A stretch of 40,712 nt of DNA from Mycoplasmatota bacterium. GTDB taxonomy: Bacteria > Bacillota_I > Bacilli_A > RF39 > UBA660. The notes beneath the pieces were generated by a model. The model was not told the DNA's origin, made no database searches, and saw only the letters and a program-made list of their open reading frames with translations. The stretch is from the NCBI GenBank assembly GCA_022768045.1, contig JALEND010000020.1, positions 1-40,712 of the forward strand, read 5' to 3'. Shown piece after piece: positions 24,315 to 31,615 of the stretch. The position numbers were made by a program, and so were the translations under genes. Every line of letters starts with the position of its first letter. Within the stretch, counting starts at the first letter, position 1.

Positions 24315-24773
24315 ATGAAGAAAACTATTATATGGATTATGTTTGCTATTTTATCTGGTGCAGTGCTTGGAAAGGTAACTTTTGATAAGTATTCGTCATT
24401 AAAAGTAGATGAGGTTATAAGTTATAACACAAATACCTATATGTTAAAGTATAAAACTTATTCTAGCAAAAAGAAGATGGAAGAAGATGTTAAGAAAATA
24501 GATAGATATATCTACATAAAAGAAGGTAATGATATTACTGTTTACTTAGCAATTACAACAAGTAAAGATAATATTAAAAAAATAAAAAAGATATATGATG
24601 AAGAAAATATTAAGACAAGTATTAAAAGAGTAGATATTGAAAATGAAGAGTTTATACAAAACTTAAATGAATATGAAAAGTTACTTACAGCAGCATATAG
24701 CAAGTCATCTTTAATAACAATAGAAAATCAAATTTTATCTTGTTATGAAAAGTTGGTGGTTAATGATGAATAA
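24315..24773 (+). CDS. Membrane-anchored SPOR-like protein, candidate SpoIIB
   Basis: A 152-residue protein with an N-terminal membrane helix (~4-20), then a segment with the rhythm of a SPOR domain: NTYMLKYKTYSSKKKMEEDVKKI...GNDITVYLAITTSKDNIKKIKKIYDEENI. SPOR domains bind denuded glycan strands at septa. In Bacillus, spoIIB (a membrane protein with a C-terminal SPOR domain acting in engulfment) lies just upstream of maf-radC-mreB. This gene is directly upstream of radC in the same block, so a SpoIIB counterpart is a reasonable inference. It is much shorter than Bacillus SpoIIB (~330 residues). GGGTGAT precedes the ATG. It overlaps radC by 8 bases. Confidence 0.6.
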   Translation: MKKTIIWIMFAILSGAVLGKVTFDKYSSLKVDEVISYNTNTYMLKYKTYSSKKKMEEDVKKIDRYIYIKEGNDITVYLAITTSKDNIKKIKKIYDEENIKTSIKRVDIENEEFIQNLNEYEKLLTAAYSKSSLITIENQILSCYEKLVVNDE

Positions 24774-25458
24774 ATTATTGATAAAAGCAATTCCAAAAGA
24801 GGAAAGACCAAGAGAAAAACTTATAAGAGATGGAGCAAAAAACATTTCTTTAGAAGATTTAATTGCAATTACTTTAAAAACTGGTACGAAGGATTATTCT
24901 TCAAAGTATTTAGCAGGTAAAATATTATCTCTTGTAAAAGATGCTAGTGAACTTAAAAATCTTACGTTAAAAAAATTAATTAGTATTAATGGAATAGGTG
25001 CAGTAAAAGCAATTGATTTTTTAGCAGCTTTAGAATTAGGAAGAAGGGTATATCAAGAAACCGTAATTGATAGTTCTTTTAAATGTAATGGAGCAGTAAA
25101 GGTTTTTAATTATTTTAAACATTTATTCATATTTGAAAAACAAGAATATTTTTACTGTTTATACTTAGATAATCATAAGAATTTAATAGATAAAAAATTA
25201 CTATTTAAGGGAACTATAAACAGAAGTATAGTTCATCCAAGAGAAATATTTAAGGAGGCTTATTTAAATAGTGCATCTAGTATTATTTGTATACATAATC
25301 ATCCATCAGGTGTTATATCTCCGTCTAAAGAAGATATATTAATTACTAAAAAATTGGTATCAATTGGTAAGTTACTGGGTATACCAATAATAGACCATAT
25401 AATAATTGGTAAGGATGATTATTATAGTTTTTATGAAAATGATATATTGGAGGAGTAG
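24766..25458 (+). CDS. radC: RadC-family JAB/MPN-domain protein
   Basis: The 230-residue protein has an N-terminal helix-hairpin-helix-like region (INGIGAVKAIDFLAALELGRR). A C-terminal JAB1/MPN metalloprotease-like domain follows, with the metal signature IHNHPSGVISPSKED and an upstream glutamate in HPREIFKEA. RadC was named for DNA repair, but its function is unsettled. ATG at 24763 and 24766 are both possible after TTGGTGGT; I chose 24766 for spacing. It lies between the SpoIIB-like gene and mreC, as radC does in Bacillus. Confidence 0.93.
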   Translation: MNKLLIKAIPKEERPREKLIRDGAKNISLEDLIAITLKTGTKDYSSKYLAGKILSLVKDASELKNLTLKKLISINGIGAVKAIDFLAALELGRRVYQETVIDSSFKCNGAVKVFNYFKHLFIFEKQEYFYCLYLDNHKNLIDKKLLFKGTINRSIVHPREIFKEAYLNSASSIICIHNHPSGVISPSKEDILITKKLVSIGKLLGIPIIDHIIIGKDDYYSFYENDILEE

Positions 25459-25460
25459 TT

Positions 25461-26201
25461 ATGAAAAGAAAAAACTTATATGTTGTACTTCTTTGTATAT
25501 TTATATTTATCTTTTCAAATACATTATTGGTACTTGATAGAAAATATACTATTTTAGAAAACTTATTTAAAAACGTTAATAAATATATATGTTCTTATAT
25601 AGATGATAGGTTATATAAAGAAGTTAAAAGTGATAATGTTATAAATTCAAGAATAAAATACTTAGAAAAAGAAAATGATGAGCTAAAGAAAAGTGTTAAG
25701 ATAAAAGAAGAACATCCAAATACCATAACATCTAAAGTTATAAATCATGTATCTAATAGTTTTTATGATAGGGTAGAAATAAATAAAGGCCTTGACTATA
25801 AAATTAACGTAGGTGATGCTGTTATTAATTCATCTGGATTAGTTGGTTTTATTTCTAAGACTGGTAAAAAAGTTAGTGAGGCCAACTTACTTGTAAATGT
25901 TAATAATAATTTTAAAGTATCTGTTTTAATAGAAAATAGTGATAGTAATTTATATGGGTTATTAAGCTCATATGATAATAAAACAAAGCTATTTAAGATA
26001 ACTAATATAAGAGCAAAGGATAAGATAAAAATAGGAAGTAAGGTGTATTTATCAGGGTATAATAACTCAAGTTATAAAAACATATACATAGGTAAAATAA
26101 AAGATGAAAAAGTAAGTGATTATGGTCTTACTAAAACACTTTACTTAAAATCTGATGTTGATTTTAATAATTTATTTATTTTATCAGTTGAGGTATCATA
26201 A
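25461..26201 (+). CDS. mreC: Rod shape-determining protein MreC
   Basis: Extracytoplasmic scaffold of the elongation machinery, binding PBP2. The 246-residue protein has an N-terminal membrane helix (~7-25), a coiled coil around residues 60-85 (RIKYLEKENDELKKSVKIKEE) and the double beta-barrel MreC core. The core shows VINHVSNSFYDRVEINKG, VGDAVINSSGLVGFISK, NNFKVSVLIE and IGSKVYLSG. GGAGGAG precedes the ATG 2 bases after the radC stop. mreB, which precedes mreC in Bacillus, is absent from this locus. Confidence 0.93.
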   Translation: MKRKNLYVVLLCIFIFIFSNTLLVLDRKYTILENLFKNVNKYICSYIDDRLYKEVKSDNVINSRIKYLEKENDELKKSVKIKEEHPNTITSKVINHVSNSFYDRVEINKGLDYKINVGDAVINSSGLVGFISKTGKKVSEANLLVNVNNNFKVSVLIENSDSNLYGLLSSYDNKTKLFKITNIRAKDKIKIGSKVYLSGYNNSSYKNIYIGKIKDEKVSDYGLTKTLYLKSDVDFNNLFILSVEVS

Positions 26202-26669
26202 ATGATCTTAAGTATAATATCTTATTTATCCTCTTACTTTCTAACAAGTTTTTTTTCATATGCATTTAAGTATGTTATACCTTTATTTATTTTATCTACC
26301 ATAATATTAATTAATAAAGCAGGCATTAGTACTAAAAAGTCATATATATTATCATTTATATTTGGTTTTATTTATGATTTAACTTTTACATCTTTTTTTA
26401 TGTTTAATGCTTTTATATTCTTATTTTGTACTTATTTTATTAGAAAGTTAAATATAAATTCATTTATAAAATACATGATATTTTACATTTTATTTTCATT
26501 AATATATGTATTAATTATTTATGTAGATGTATTTTTTAACTCAAATACAAGTTTAATAAATAGTTTATATGTTTACTTTAACAGCTTATTTTTAAATTTA
26601 ACATACTTTATAATTACATATTTTATGTATTTCTTAATAAATAGAATAAAGAATAAAATAAAATCATAA
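26202..26669 (+). CDS. mreD: Rod shape-determining protein MreD
   Basis: A 155-residue integral membrane protein with five to six hydrophobic helices and almost no loops, starting immediately after the mreC stop. Sequence likeness is low, as usual for MreD. FIFGFIYDLTFTSFFMFNAFIFLF fits the MreD pattern (GllqDl....lG...l). Position, length and topology support the call. It works with MreC and the PBP2 at 11019-13040. Confidence 0.85.
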   Translation: MILSIISYLSSYFLTSFFSYAFKYVIPLFILSTIILINKAGISTKKSYILSFIFGFIYDLTFTSFFMFNAFIFLFCTYFIRKLNINSFIKYMIFYILFSLIYVLIIYVDVFFNSNTSLINSLYVYFNSLFLNLTYFIITYFMYFLINRIKNKIKS

Positions 26670-26688
26670 ATTATATGGGTGATTATCT

Positions 26689-27267
26689 ATGAAGAAGAAA
26701 AAAATAAAAAACGATATAGAAAATAAATATTCTTTTAAAAATTATTTATTTTCTTTTTTTATTAAGTCATTAATTGTTGTTATATTTTTCTTATTAGCAT
26801 CTATTTACATAAATATATCAAGTGATAACAAAAAGAAATTAAAAAACATAGTTTATAAAAATAATTTATCATTCGCTAGAATTTATGGTATGTATCAAAA
26901 ATACTTAGGAGAACTTATTCCTTTTAAAACTAATAATGAAACAAAAAAAGTATCAAGTGAAAGTTTTAAATATAACAGCGTAGAAAAAGAGGGTAACTTT
27001 TATCTTTTTAAAGTTGATACAGGTGAAAACATTAGTGCATTTAAAAGTGGTATTGTAATAGAAAAAAAGAAGGATAAAACGTATGGTAACATAGTAAAAA
27101 TTCAAGATAAACAAGGCGTTATTATAACGTATGGGAATTTAGCTAACGTATCTGTTTTTCTATATGATTATGTTTCCAAAGATGAAATAATTGGGGTATG
27201 TGAAGAAAAGGTTTATTTAATGTTTCAAAAAAATGGAAAGTATTTAAAATATGATGAGTTTATTTAG
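26689..27267 (+). CDS. spoIVFA: SpoIVFA-like protein with degenerate LytM (M23) domain
   Basis: In Bacillus, SpoIVFA holds the SpoIVFB protease inactive in the outer forespore membrane until a signal arrives. This 192-residue protein has a basic cytoplasmic start, one membrane helix (~22-43) and a C-terminal LytM-like beta domain (FKSGIVIEKKKDKTYGNIVKIQDKQGVIITYGNL). The M23 zinc ligands (HxxxD and HxH) are missing, as expected for a regulatory SpoIVFA and not an amidase or peptidase. GGGTGAT precedes the ATG, and it overlaps spoIVFB by up to 17 bases. Position before spoIVFB and rplU matches Bacillus, where minC-minD lie upstream; here they do not. Confidence 0.82.
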   Translation: MKKKKIKNDIENKYSFKNYLFSFFIKSLIVVIFFLLASIYINISSDNKKKLKNIVYKNNLSFARIYGMYQKYLGELIPFKTNNETKKVSSESFKYNSVEKEGNFYLFKVDTGENISAFKSGIVIEKKKDKTYGNIVKIQDKQGVIITYGNLANVSVFLYDYVSKDEIIGVCEEKVYLMFQKNGKYLKYDEFI

Positions 27268-28024
27268 AAAGATTAAATTATCTTATACATTATATATTTT
27301 GTTTTTTGTATCTTTAATATCAGGATTATTTAAAGATATTAGTGTTTTTTTCTTAATAATTTTTATTCATGAAATAGGTCATATAATAGCATCTATGCAT
27401 TATAAATGGAATATAAAGAAAGTAGATTTTACGTTAGCTGGAGGCTTTATAACATATGAAGATGAAGTAGATAAACCGTTTAAAGAAGAGTTTATCATAT
27501 CTGTATCAGGTTTTGTTATGCAGTGGATTTTTTTCTTTCTTATTTTTGTTTTATTTAAAAATAATGTTATAAATTATAAGTTATATTTTATGATAAAAAA
27601 GTACCATTTATCTATCTTCTTCTTTAATTTAATGCCGATAATACCTCTTGATGGGTCTAAAATACTACATACGATAATATGTTCTTTAACATACTATAAA
27701 AAAGCTCTTAAAATAAGCTTTATAGTATCAGTAATAAGTTTTATAGTACTTTTTTATTTATATTTGTCTTATTGTAAGGGTAATTTTGGTATGATAATTG
27801 TTTTCTTTTTTATAATTAAAAAAATAATTACGTATTTAAATAACATTCCATATTTATATAACAAAGTACTTTTAGAAAGGTATATTAAAAAAAGAGTTTA
27901 TAAGAAAAATAATTTTATTAAAAAGGGAATGCTAGAACATTTTAAAAGACAAAAAAATAATTTATTTTATAATGGAAAAAGGTATGTTAGTGAGTATAGT
28001 ATTTTAAAAGAAAGGTTTGACTAA
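27254..28024 (+). CDS. spoIVFB: Stage IV sporulation protein FB, pro-sigma K processing metalloprotease
   Basis: Site-2-type intramembrane zinc protease that cuts the pro-sequence from sigma K in the mother cell. The ~256-residue protein has several membrane helices, the zinc motif HEIGH (H39-E40..H43) and the third-ligand segment NLMPIIPLDGSK. After the membrane part comes a basic cytoplasmic tail where a CBS domain sits in Bacillus; here it is shorter and not clearly CBS. ATG at 27251 or 27254 are both possible. The gene overlaps spoIVFA. Its presumed substrate SigK is at 20702-21397. The stop overlaps the rplU promoter's -35. Confidence 0.92.
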   Translation: MSLFRKIKLSYTLYILFFVSLISGLFKDISVFFLIIFIHEIGHIIASMHYKWNIKKVDFTLAGGFITYEDEVDKPFKEEFIISVSGFVMQWIFFFLIFVLFKNNVINYKLYFMIKKYHLSIFFFNLMPIIPLDGSKILHTIICSLTYYKKALKISFIVSVISFIVLFYLYLSYCKGNFGMIIVFFFIIKKIITYLNNIPYLYNKVLLERYIKKRVYKKNNFIKKGMLEHFKRQKNNLFYNGKRYVSEYSILKERFD

Positions 28025-28045
28025 TGTTTAATATTATGGTAAAAT
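28017..28045 (+). promoter_or_regulatory. Promoter of the rplU-prp-rpmA operon
   Basis: -35 TTGACT (inside the end of spoIVFB), 17-base spacer, extended -10 TGGTAAAAT. The best sigma A-type promoter in the window. Confidence 0.75.
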
Positions 28046-28051
28046 TGTAAC

Positions 28052-28156
28052 GTTTGAATGAACTTCTTGTTCTTCAACCACACTTAAAAGGTTTAAAGTA
28101 AACAATTTATGTACCTTAAGGGTGAGTCTAAGTTTTTAAAGAAGGAGGAATAATTT
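28052..28156 (+). promoter_or_regulatory. Ribosomal protein L21 leader
   Basis: The ~105-base untranslated leader of rplU contains CCACACTTAAAAGGT (28078-28092) and ACCTTAAGGGTG (28113-28124), which can pair. This is the core of the L21 leader found before rplU in many Bacillota and thought to mediate autogenous control. The pairing is visible in the sequence; the family name is from memory of its consensus. Confidence 0.7.
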
Positions 28157-28456
28157 ATGAAAGCAGTTATTGAAACTGGTGGTAAACAATACCTAGTTGA
28201 AGAAGGTTCTGTTATCTATGTTGAAAAATTAGATTGCGAAGCTGGAAAGAAATATACTTTCGATAAGGTTGTTATGGCAGATGAAAAGATTGGTCATCCA
28301 TATGTTGAAGGTGCAACAGTAGAAGCTAAGGTAGAAAAACATGATAAACAAAAGAAGATAATAGTATATCATTATTTACCAAAGAAAAAATCTCATAAAA
28401 AACAAGGTCATCGTCAACCATATACTAAGTTAACTATTACTAAGATTAATGCTTAA
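28157..28456 (+). CDS. rplU: 50S ribosomal protein L21
   Basis: A 99-residue protein starting [20 protein letters not shown] and ending [18 protein letters not shown], both diagnostic of L21. The strong AAGGAGGAATAATTT site lies before the ATG. First gene of the conserved rplU-prp-rpmA operon. Confidence 0.97.
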   Translation: MKAVIETGGKQYLVEEGSVIYVEKLDCEAGKKYTFDKVVMADEKIGHPYVEGATVEAKVEKHDKQKKIIVYHYLPKKKSHKKQGHRQPYTKLTITKINA

Positions 28457-28467
28457 TTGGTGATGTT

Positions 28468-28770
28468 ATGATAAAGATAAAAGTTTGTTATGAAAACGAT
28501 AAAATAAAGAACTTTAAAGTGTCTGGACATGCTAATTATGATACATATGGTAAAGACATTGTTTGTGCTTCTGTATCATCTATAGTTATTACAAGTTGTA
28601 ATATGGCGTTAACACTTGATGATAAATCTATTTCTTACGTAGAAAAAGAGGGTTTAGTAAGTGTTGATATCTTAAAAGATGATGATATTATAAACAAGGT
28701 ATTTGTAAATATGATTAACATGTTAAAAGAACTTGAAAATGATTATAAAACTAATATAAAATTTGTATAA
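28468..28770 (+). CDS. prp: Ribosomal-processing cysteine protease Prp
   Basis: Cleaves the N-terminal extension of L27, an essential step in Bacillota such as Staphylococcus. The 100-residue protein has the catalytic histidine in [10 protein letters not shown] (H21) and cysteine in DIVCASVSS (C33), at the expected spacing. It lies between rplU and rpmA as in Bacillus (ysxB). GGTGATGTT precedes the ATG. Its likely substrate is the next gene. Confidence 0.95.
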   Translation: MIKIKVCYENDKIKNFKVSGHANYDTYGKDIVCASVSSIVITSCNMALTLDDKSISYVEKEGLVSVDILKDDDIINKVFVNMINMLKELENDYKTNIKFV

Positions 28771-28786
28771 AAGGAGGCGTTTGTTG

Positions 28787-29068
28787 ATGTTAAAATTATG
28801 CATTCAATTATTTGCACACGTTAAGGCTCAAGGTTCAACTAGCAACGGACGTGATAGTGAAGGTCGTAGATTAGGCGCTAAAGCAGCTGATGGTGAATTT
28901 ATAACAGCTGGATCAATAATTTATCGTCAAAGAGGTACAAAAATTTATCCAGGTACTAACGTTGGTATGGGTAAAGATCACACTTTATTTGCTAAGATTT
29001 CAGGATACGTTAAATTTGAACGTAAAGGTAGAGATAAGAAACAAGTTAGTGTTTATGAAACAAAGTAA
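28787..29068 (+). CDS. rpmA: 50S ribosomal protein L27, with Prp-cleaved N-terminal extension
   Basis: A 93-residue protein. The N-terminus [17 protein letters not shown] carries the extension that Prp removes, cleavage being expected between F9 and A10. Mature L27 follows with [42 protein letters not shown] and [20 protein letters not shown] lies before the ATG at 28787; the upstream TTG at 28763 is inside prp and not needed. A terminator follows. Confidence 0.97.
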   Translation: MLKLCIQLFAHVKAQGSTSNGRDSEGRRLGAKAADGEFITAGSIIYRQRGTKIYPGTNVGMGKDHTLFAKISGYVKFERKGRDKKQVSVYETK

Positions 29069-29092
29069 TATCATCTATATGATGATATTTTT
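29067..29092 (+). terminator. Terminator of rplU-prp-rpmA
   Basis: Perfect 9-bp stem AATATCATC/GATGATATT, loop TATAT, T tail. Confidence 0.85.
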
Positions 29093-29121
29093 CTTTTATA
29101 GTTGGTATTTTTAGTGTTATG

Positions 29122-29130
29122 TGGTAAAAT
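29122..29130 (+). promoter_or_regulatory. Extended -10 promoter of trmB
   Basis: TGGTAAAAT, 17 bases before the trmB start; the leader would be very short. Confidence 0.5.
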
Positions 29131-29147
29131 TGTCTAGAGGTGTTTTT

Positions 29148-29786
29148 ATGAAATATAACGTTGTAAAAGATGCAGATAATATTTTAAATAGTAGTTCATA
29201 CTTAGTTAAAGATCCAAGTAAGTATAAAAATAAATGGCATGATTTATTTGGCAATAAAAATCCTATATGTTTAGAACTTGGTATGGGAAGAGGATCATTT
29301 ATCATAGATATGGCTCTTAGTAATCCTAATATTAATTATATTGGTCTTGAGCTTGATAAGGGTCAGTGTGCAACAGCTGTTAAAAATATAAGCGGAAGAA
29401 GTATTAAGAATTTAAAAATGATATGTGCAAATGCTAATGATATTATAAGTTTTTTTGGAAAGGAAATTGATACAATTTATTTAACTTTTTCAGAACCATG
29501 GCCAAAAAAACAAGATGCTACTAAAAGATTTACTAATGTGTCATATCTAAAATTATATGATAGAATATTTAAAAAGAATAAACATATAATACTTAAGACT
29601 GATAATAAAATACTTTTTGCATCTGCAATTGAAAGTTTAAGTGATTACTGGTATACATTTGATGTAGTAAGTTTAGATTTACATAATGATGAAAGAAAAA
29701 TTAAAAATATTATGACTGATTTTGAAAAGCAGTATTATAAAGAAAAAAGACAAATATATTACTTTGATGCTTCTTTTAAAGGATAG
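29148..29786 (+). CDS. trmB: tRNA (guanine-N7-)-methyltransferase
   Basis: Methylates G46 of tRNA using S-adenosylmethionine. The 212-residue protein has the SAM loop CLELGMGRGSFI, IGLELDKGQC, and the TrmB signature LTFSEPWPKKQDATKRF (usually FSDPWPK). Next come ILKTDNKILF and the tail IMTDFEKQYYKEKRQIYYF. The ATG at 29148 follows AGAGGTG; the GTG at 29121 is part of the promoter. It is inserted between rpmA and obg, where Bacillus carries spo0B. Confidence 0.94.
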   Translation: MKYNVVKDADNILNSSSYLVKDPSKYKNKWHDLFGNKNPICLELGMGRGSFIIDMALSNPNINYIGLELDKGQCATAVKNISGRSIKNLKMICANANDIISFFGKEIDTIYLTFSEPWPKKQDATKRFTNVSYLKLYDRIFKKNKHIILKTDNKILFASAIESLSDYWYTFDVVSLDLHNDERKIKNIMTDFEKQYYKEKRQIYYFDASFKG

Positions 29787-29807
29787 TAAAGTAAAAGGTG
29801 ATAAAAA

Positions 29808-30305
29808 ATGAATAATAAAACTAAAAAAATAATTTCAATAATAGGTGCAACAGCTATTATGACAGGTGCTTTTTCATACATAACTCCAACGATTATTAAT
29901 AATGAAAAGTACGTGGATTCTGATGATAAAAACTTAAGTAATAATGACTATTTATTTATATCAGATTCTATTATATTTGATGATGATTTTAATAAAAAAG
30001 TGTTTTATGTACAAAAAAATGAAAAAGAAGAGTTTCTATCATTAAATAGTAATGTTAAAGGATATACATGTCTTGGTGTATATTCTTCTATGAGTTCTGC
30101 TGATGCCGTTTTATATAAAGTATCAAATGTTAATAATAAAATAGAATTTAAAGTACTAAGTTATGATGATTTAGAAAATAATAAATTAAATGATAATGAG
30201 AAAATATATGTTATAGATGATGCTGCACCTTCATATGTAAAAGAAAATACTTTTATACCAAGTGATAGCATTAAACAAATAGGTAGTTCTAAAGTTCTAA
30301 AGTAG
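29808..30305 (+). CDS. Unknown exported protein, paralogue of the next gene
   Basis: A 165-residue protein with an N-terminal basic and hydrophobic segment (KKIISIIGATAIMTGAFSYI), i.e. a signal peptide or anchor, and an acidic exported domain. It shares a layout with the 30372 gene: (F/Y)YV(Q/L)(K/E)..., GY..LG.Y(S/N)S..S....F/LY, LSYDDLE, a short loop, then V(I)D(D/E)..P..V....P..SIK.I. No known family recognised. AAAAGGTGATAAAAA precedes the ATG. It follows trmB after 21 bases and is probably co-transcribed with it, ending at a terminator. Confidence 0.7.
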   Translation: MNNKTKKIISIIGATAIMTGAFSYITPTIINNEKYVDSDDKNLSNNDYLFISDSIIFDDDFNKKVFYVQKNEKEEFLSLNSNVKGYTCLGVYSSMSSADAVLYKVSNVNNKIEFKVLSYDDLENNKLNDNEKIYVIDDAAPSYVKENTFIPSDSIKQIGSSKVLK

Positions 30306-30327
30306 TCCATAAAAGGTGGACTTTTTT
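30304..30327 (+). terminator. Terminator after the first paralogue
   Basis: Short stem AGTCCA/TGGACT, 7-base loop, T6. Confidence 0.65.
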
Positions 30328-30339
30328 AGTCTTTAATTG

Positions 30340-30345
30340 TATAAT
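30340..30345 (+). promoter_or_regulatory. Possible -10 of the second paralogue
   Basis: TATAAT, 26 bases before the 30372 start, directly preceded by TG (not TGn). Confidence 0.4.
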
Positions 30346-30371
30346 AAGTAGCATTTATGAGGTGAAGTATT

Positions 30372-30878
30372 ATGAATAAGAATAAGAAGAAAACTATTTC
30401 TGTTTTACTTAGTATATCTATACTAGCTACAGTAAGTGGTACAACAGTATATGAGGTTATGAATAATAAAAATGTAAAAAGAGATGTTAATAGATTTTTT
30501 CAGTCTACTTTTTTAAGTGTTGATTATGCAGCTTTAGATGGAATTTCATATGAAGATTTTGATTATGGTAAAAAAGATTATTATGTGTTAGAAAAAAATA
30601 ACAAGCTAATTATTTCTGATAAAAAGAAAGTAGATGGGTATAAGCTTTTAGGAGAGTATAATTCTACTAACTCTTGTGAAGAAGTGTTTTACTTTGGATA
30701 TAGTACTGATGATGGAGAAACAACTTCATATCAAACGTTAAGCTACGATGACTTAGAAAAAGATGATCATAAAATATTTAATACTTTAGAAGAAAACGAA
30801 GTTGTAGTTATAGATGAAAATTCTCCTGATAATGTTAGTGCATACGTTCCAAAGTGTAGTATTAAAAAAATAAAATAA
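30372..30878 (+). CDS. Unknown exported protein, paralogue of the previous gene
   Basis: A 168-residue protein with a lysine-rich start and a hydrophobic segment (TISVLLSISILATVSGTTVY), then an acidic exported domain. Its second half repeats the pattern of the 29808 gene: YYVLEKNNKL, VDGYKLLGEYNSTNSCEEVFYF, YQTLSYDDLEKD, VVVIDENSPDNV, YVPKCSIKKI. The pair looks like a tandem duplication that has diverged. TGAGGTGAAG precedes the ATG. The family is unknown to me. Confidence 0.7.
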   Translation: MNKNKKKTISVLLSISILATVSGTTVYEVMNNKNVKRDVNRFFQSTFLSVDYAALDGISYEDFDYGKKDYYVLEKNNKLIISDKKKVDGYKLLGEYNSTNSCEEVFYFGYSTDDGETTSYQTLSYDDLEKDDHKIFNTLEENEVVVIDENSPDNVSAYVPKCSIKKIK

Positions 30879-30890
30879 GATGGTGATAAA

Positions 30891-31571
30891 ATGATTACAA
30901 ATGATAAAAGAGAATATTATATGGAAGTTGATAGAAACTATTATAATGATATAAAAACAATATATAAGTATGAGGATGCTATTTGTAGTAATAGCGTTTT
31001 TTATACTGATAGTAAGAACGTAAACATAATAGAAGGTGCTGTTATAAAAAAGGGTTGCTTAAACTACTTAATAATGAAAAAAGATGGTAACTTTTTAGAG
31101 TGCGTTATAGTTAAAAGAAAAGATAATAAATTTAATAAAAAAGGGTATGTTAAAATAGAGGATAATGGTTCGTTAGCTTATTTTATAGACTTAAATAAGA
31201 AGTACTTAATAGATGCTGATTTAGCTAAATATGAATATTTTATACCTACTAATTTATTTCATAAAATCTTTAAATTATATAAACAAAATAATGAAAAAGA
31301 TGAAAAGCTTAAATTTGGTAATGTGGTTTATATAAATGATTCTAATCAAATAGTTGTGCTTCAAAAAGAAAGATTTATATACACATGTCCTTTGGATTCG
31401 TTAGAACAATTTAGAGGTTTTAATAGATATTCTACTAGTGATGTGATAATAAATATAGGTGCTTTATCTAAAAATCAAGAAGAAGTATTATTAAAAAAAC
31501 TCGAAAATGCTTTAACTGAAGATAAACATATTCCAAAAAAGATAAAACAAGATGTAAAAAAACTAGTTTAA
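30891..31571 (+). CDS. Unknown soluble protein
   Basis: A 226-residue protein, no signal peptide or membrane helix, beginning MITNDKREYYMEVDRNYYND and rich in Lys, Asn and Tyr. Two halves with similar beta-rich stretches can be seen (GAVIKKGCLNYLIMKKDGNFLECVI and GNVVYINDSNQIVVLQKERFIYTC). The C-terminus SKNQEEVLLKKLENALTEDKHIPKKIKQDVKKLV is helical and basic. It follows the second paralogue by 12 bases (GATGGTGATAAA as binding site) and likely shares its transcript. No function can be assigned. Confidence 0.65.
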   Translation: MITNDKREYYMEVDRNYYNDIKTIYKYEDAICSNSVFYTDSKNVNIIEGAVIKKGCLNYLIMKKDGNFLECVIVKRKDNKFNKKGYVKIEDNGSLAYFIDLNKKYLIDADLAKYEYFIPTNLFHKIFKLYKQNNEKDEKLKFGNVVYINDSNQIVVLQKERFIYTCPLDSLEQFRGFNRYSTSDVIINIGALSKNQEEVLLKKLENALTEDKHIPKKIKQDVKKLV

Positions 31572-31583
31572 ATGTTGTAAAAC

Positions 31584-31592
31584 TGTTATACT
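31584..31592 (+). promoter_or_regulatory. Extended -10 promoter of obg
   Basis: TGTTATACT, 23 bases before the obg start; no clear -35. Confidence 0.5.
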
Positions 31593-31615
31593 TATAGTAA
31601 AGAGGTGATATTTAT

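Noticed and set aside
26689-27267. An active M23 peptidase or SpoIIQ-like endopeptidase.
   Set aside because: The zinc-binding His and Asp residues of M23 are absent and the gene precedes spoIVFB, so SpoIVFA fits better.
29808-31571. One of these unknown genes as spo0B.
   Set aside because: None shows a Spo0B-like histidine helix, and two have signal peptides, which a cytoplasmic phosphotransferase would not have.
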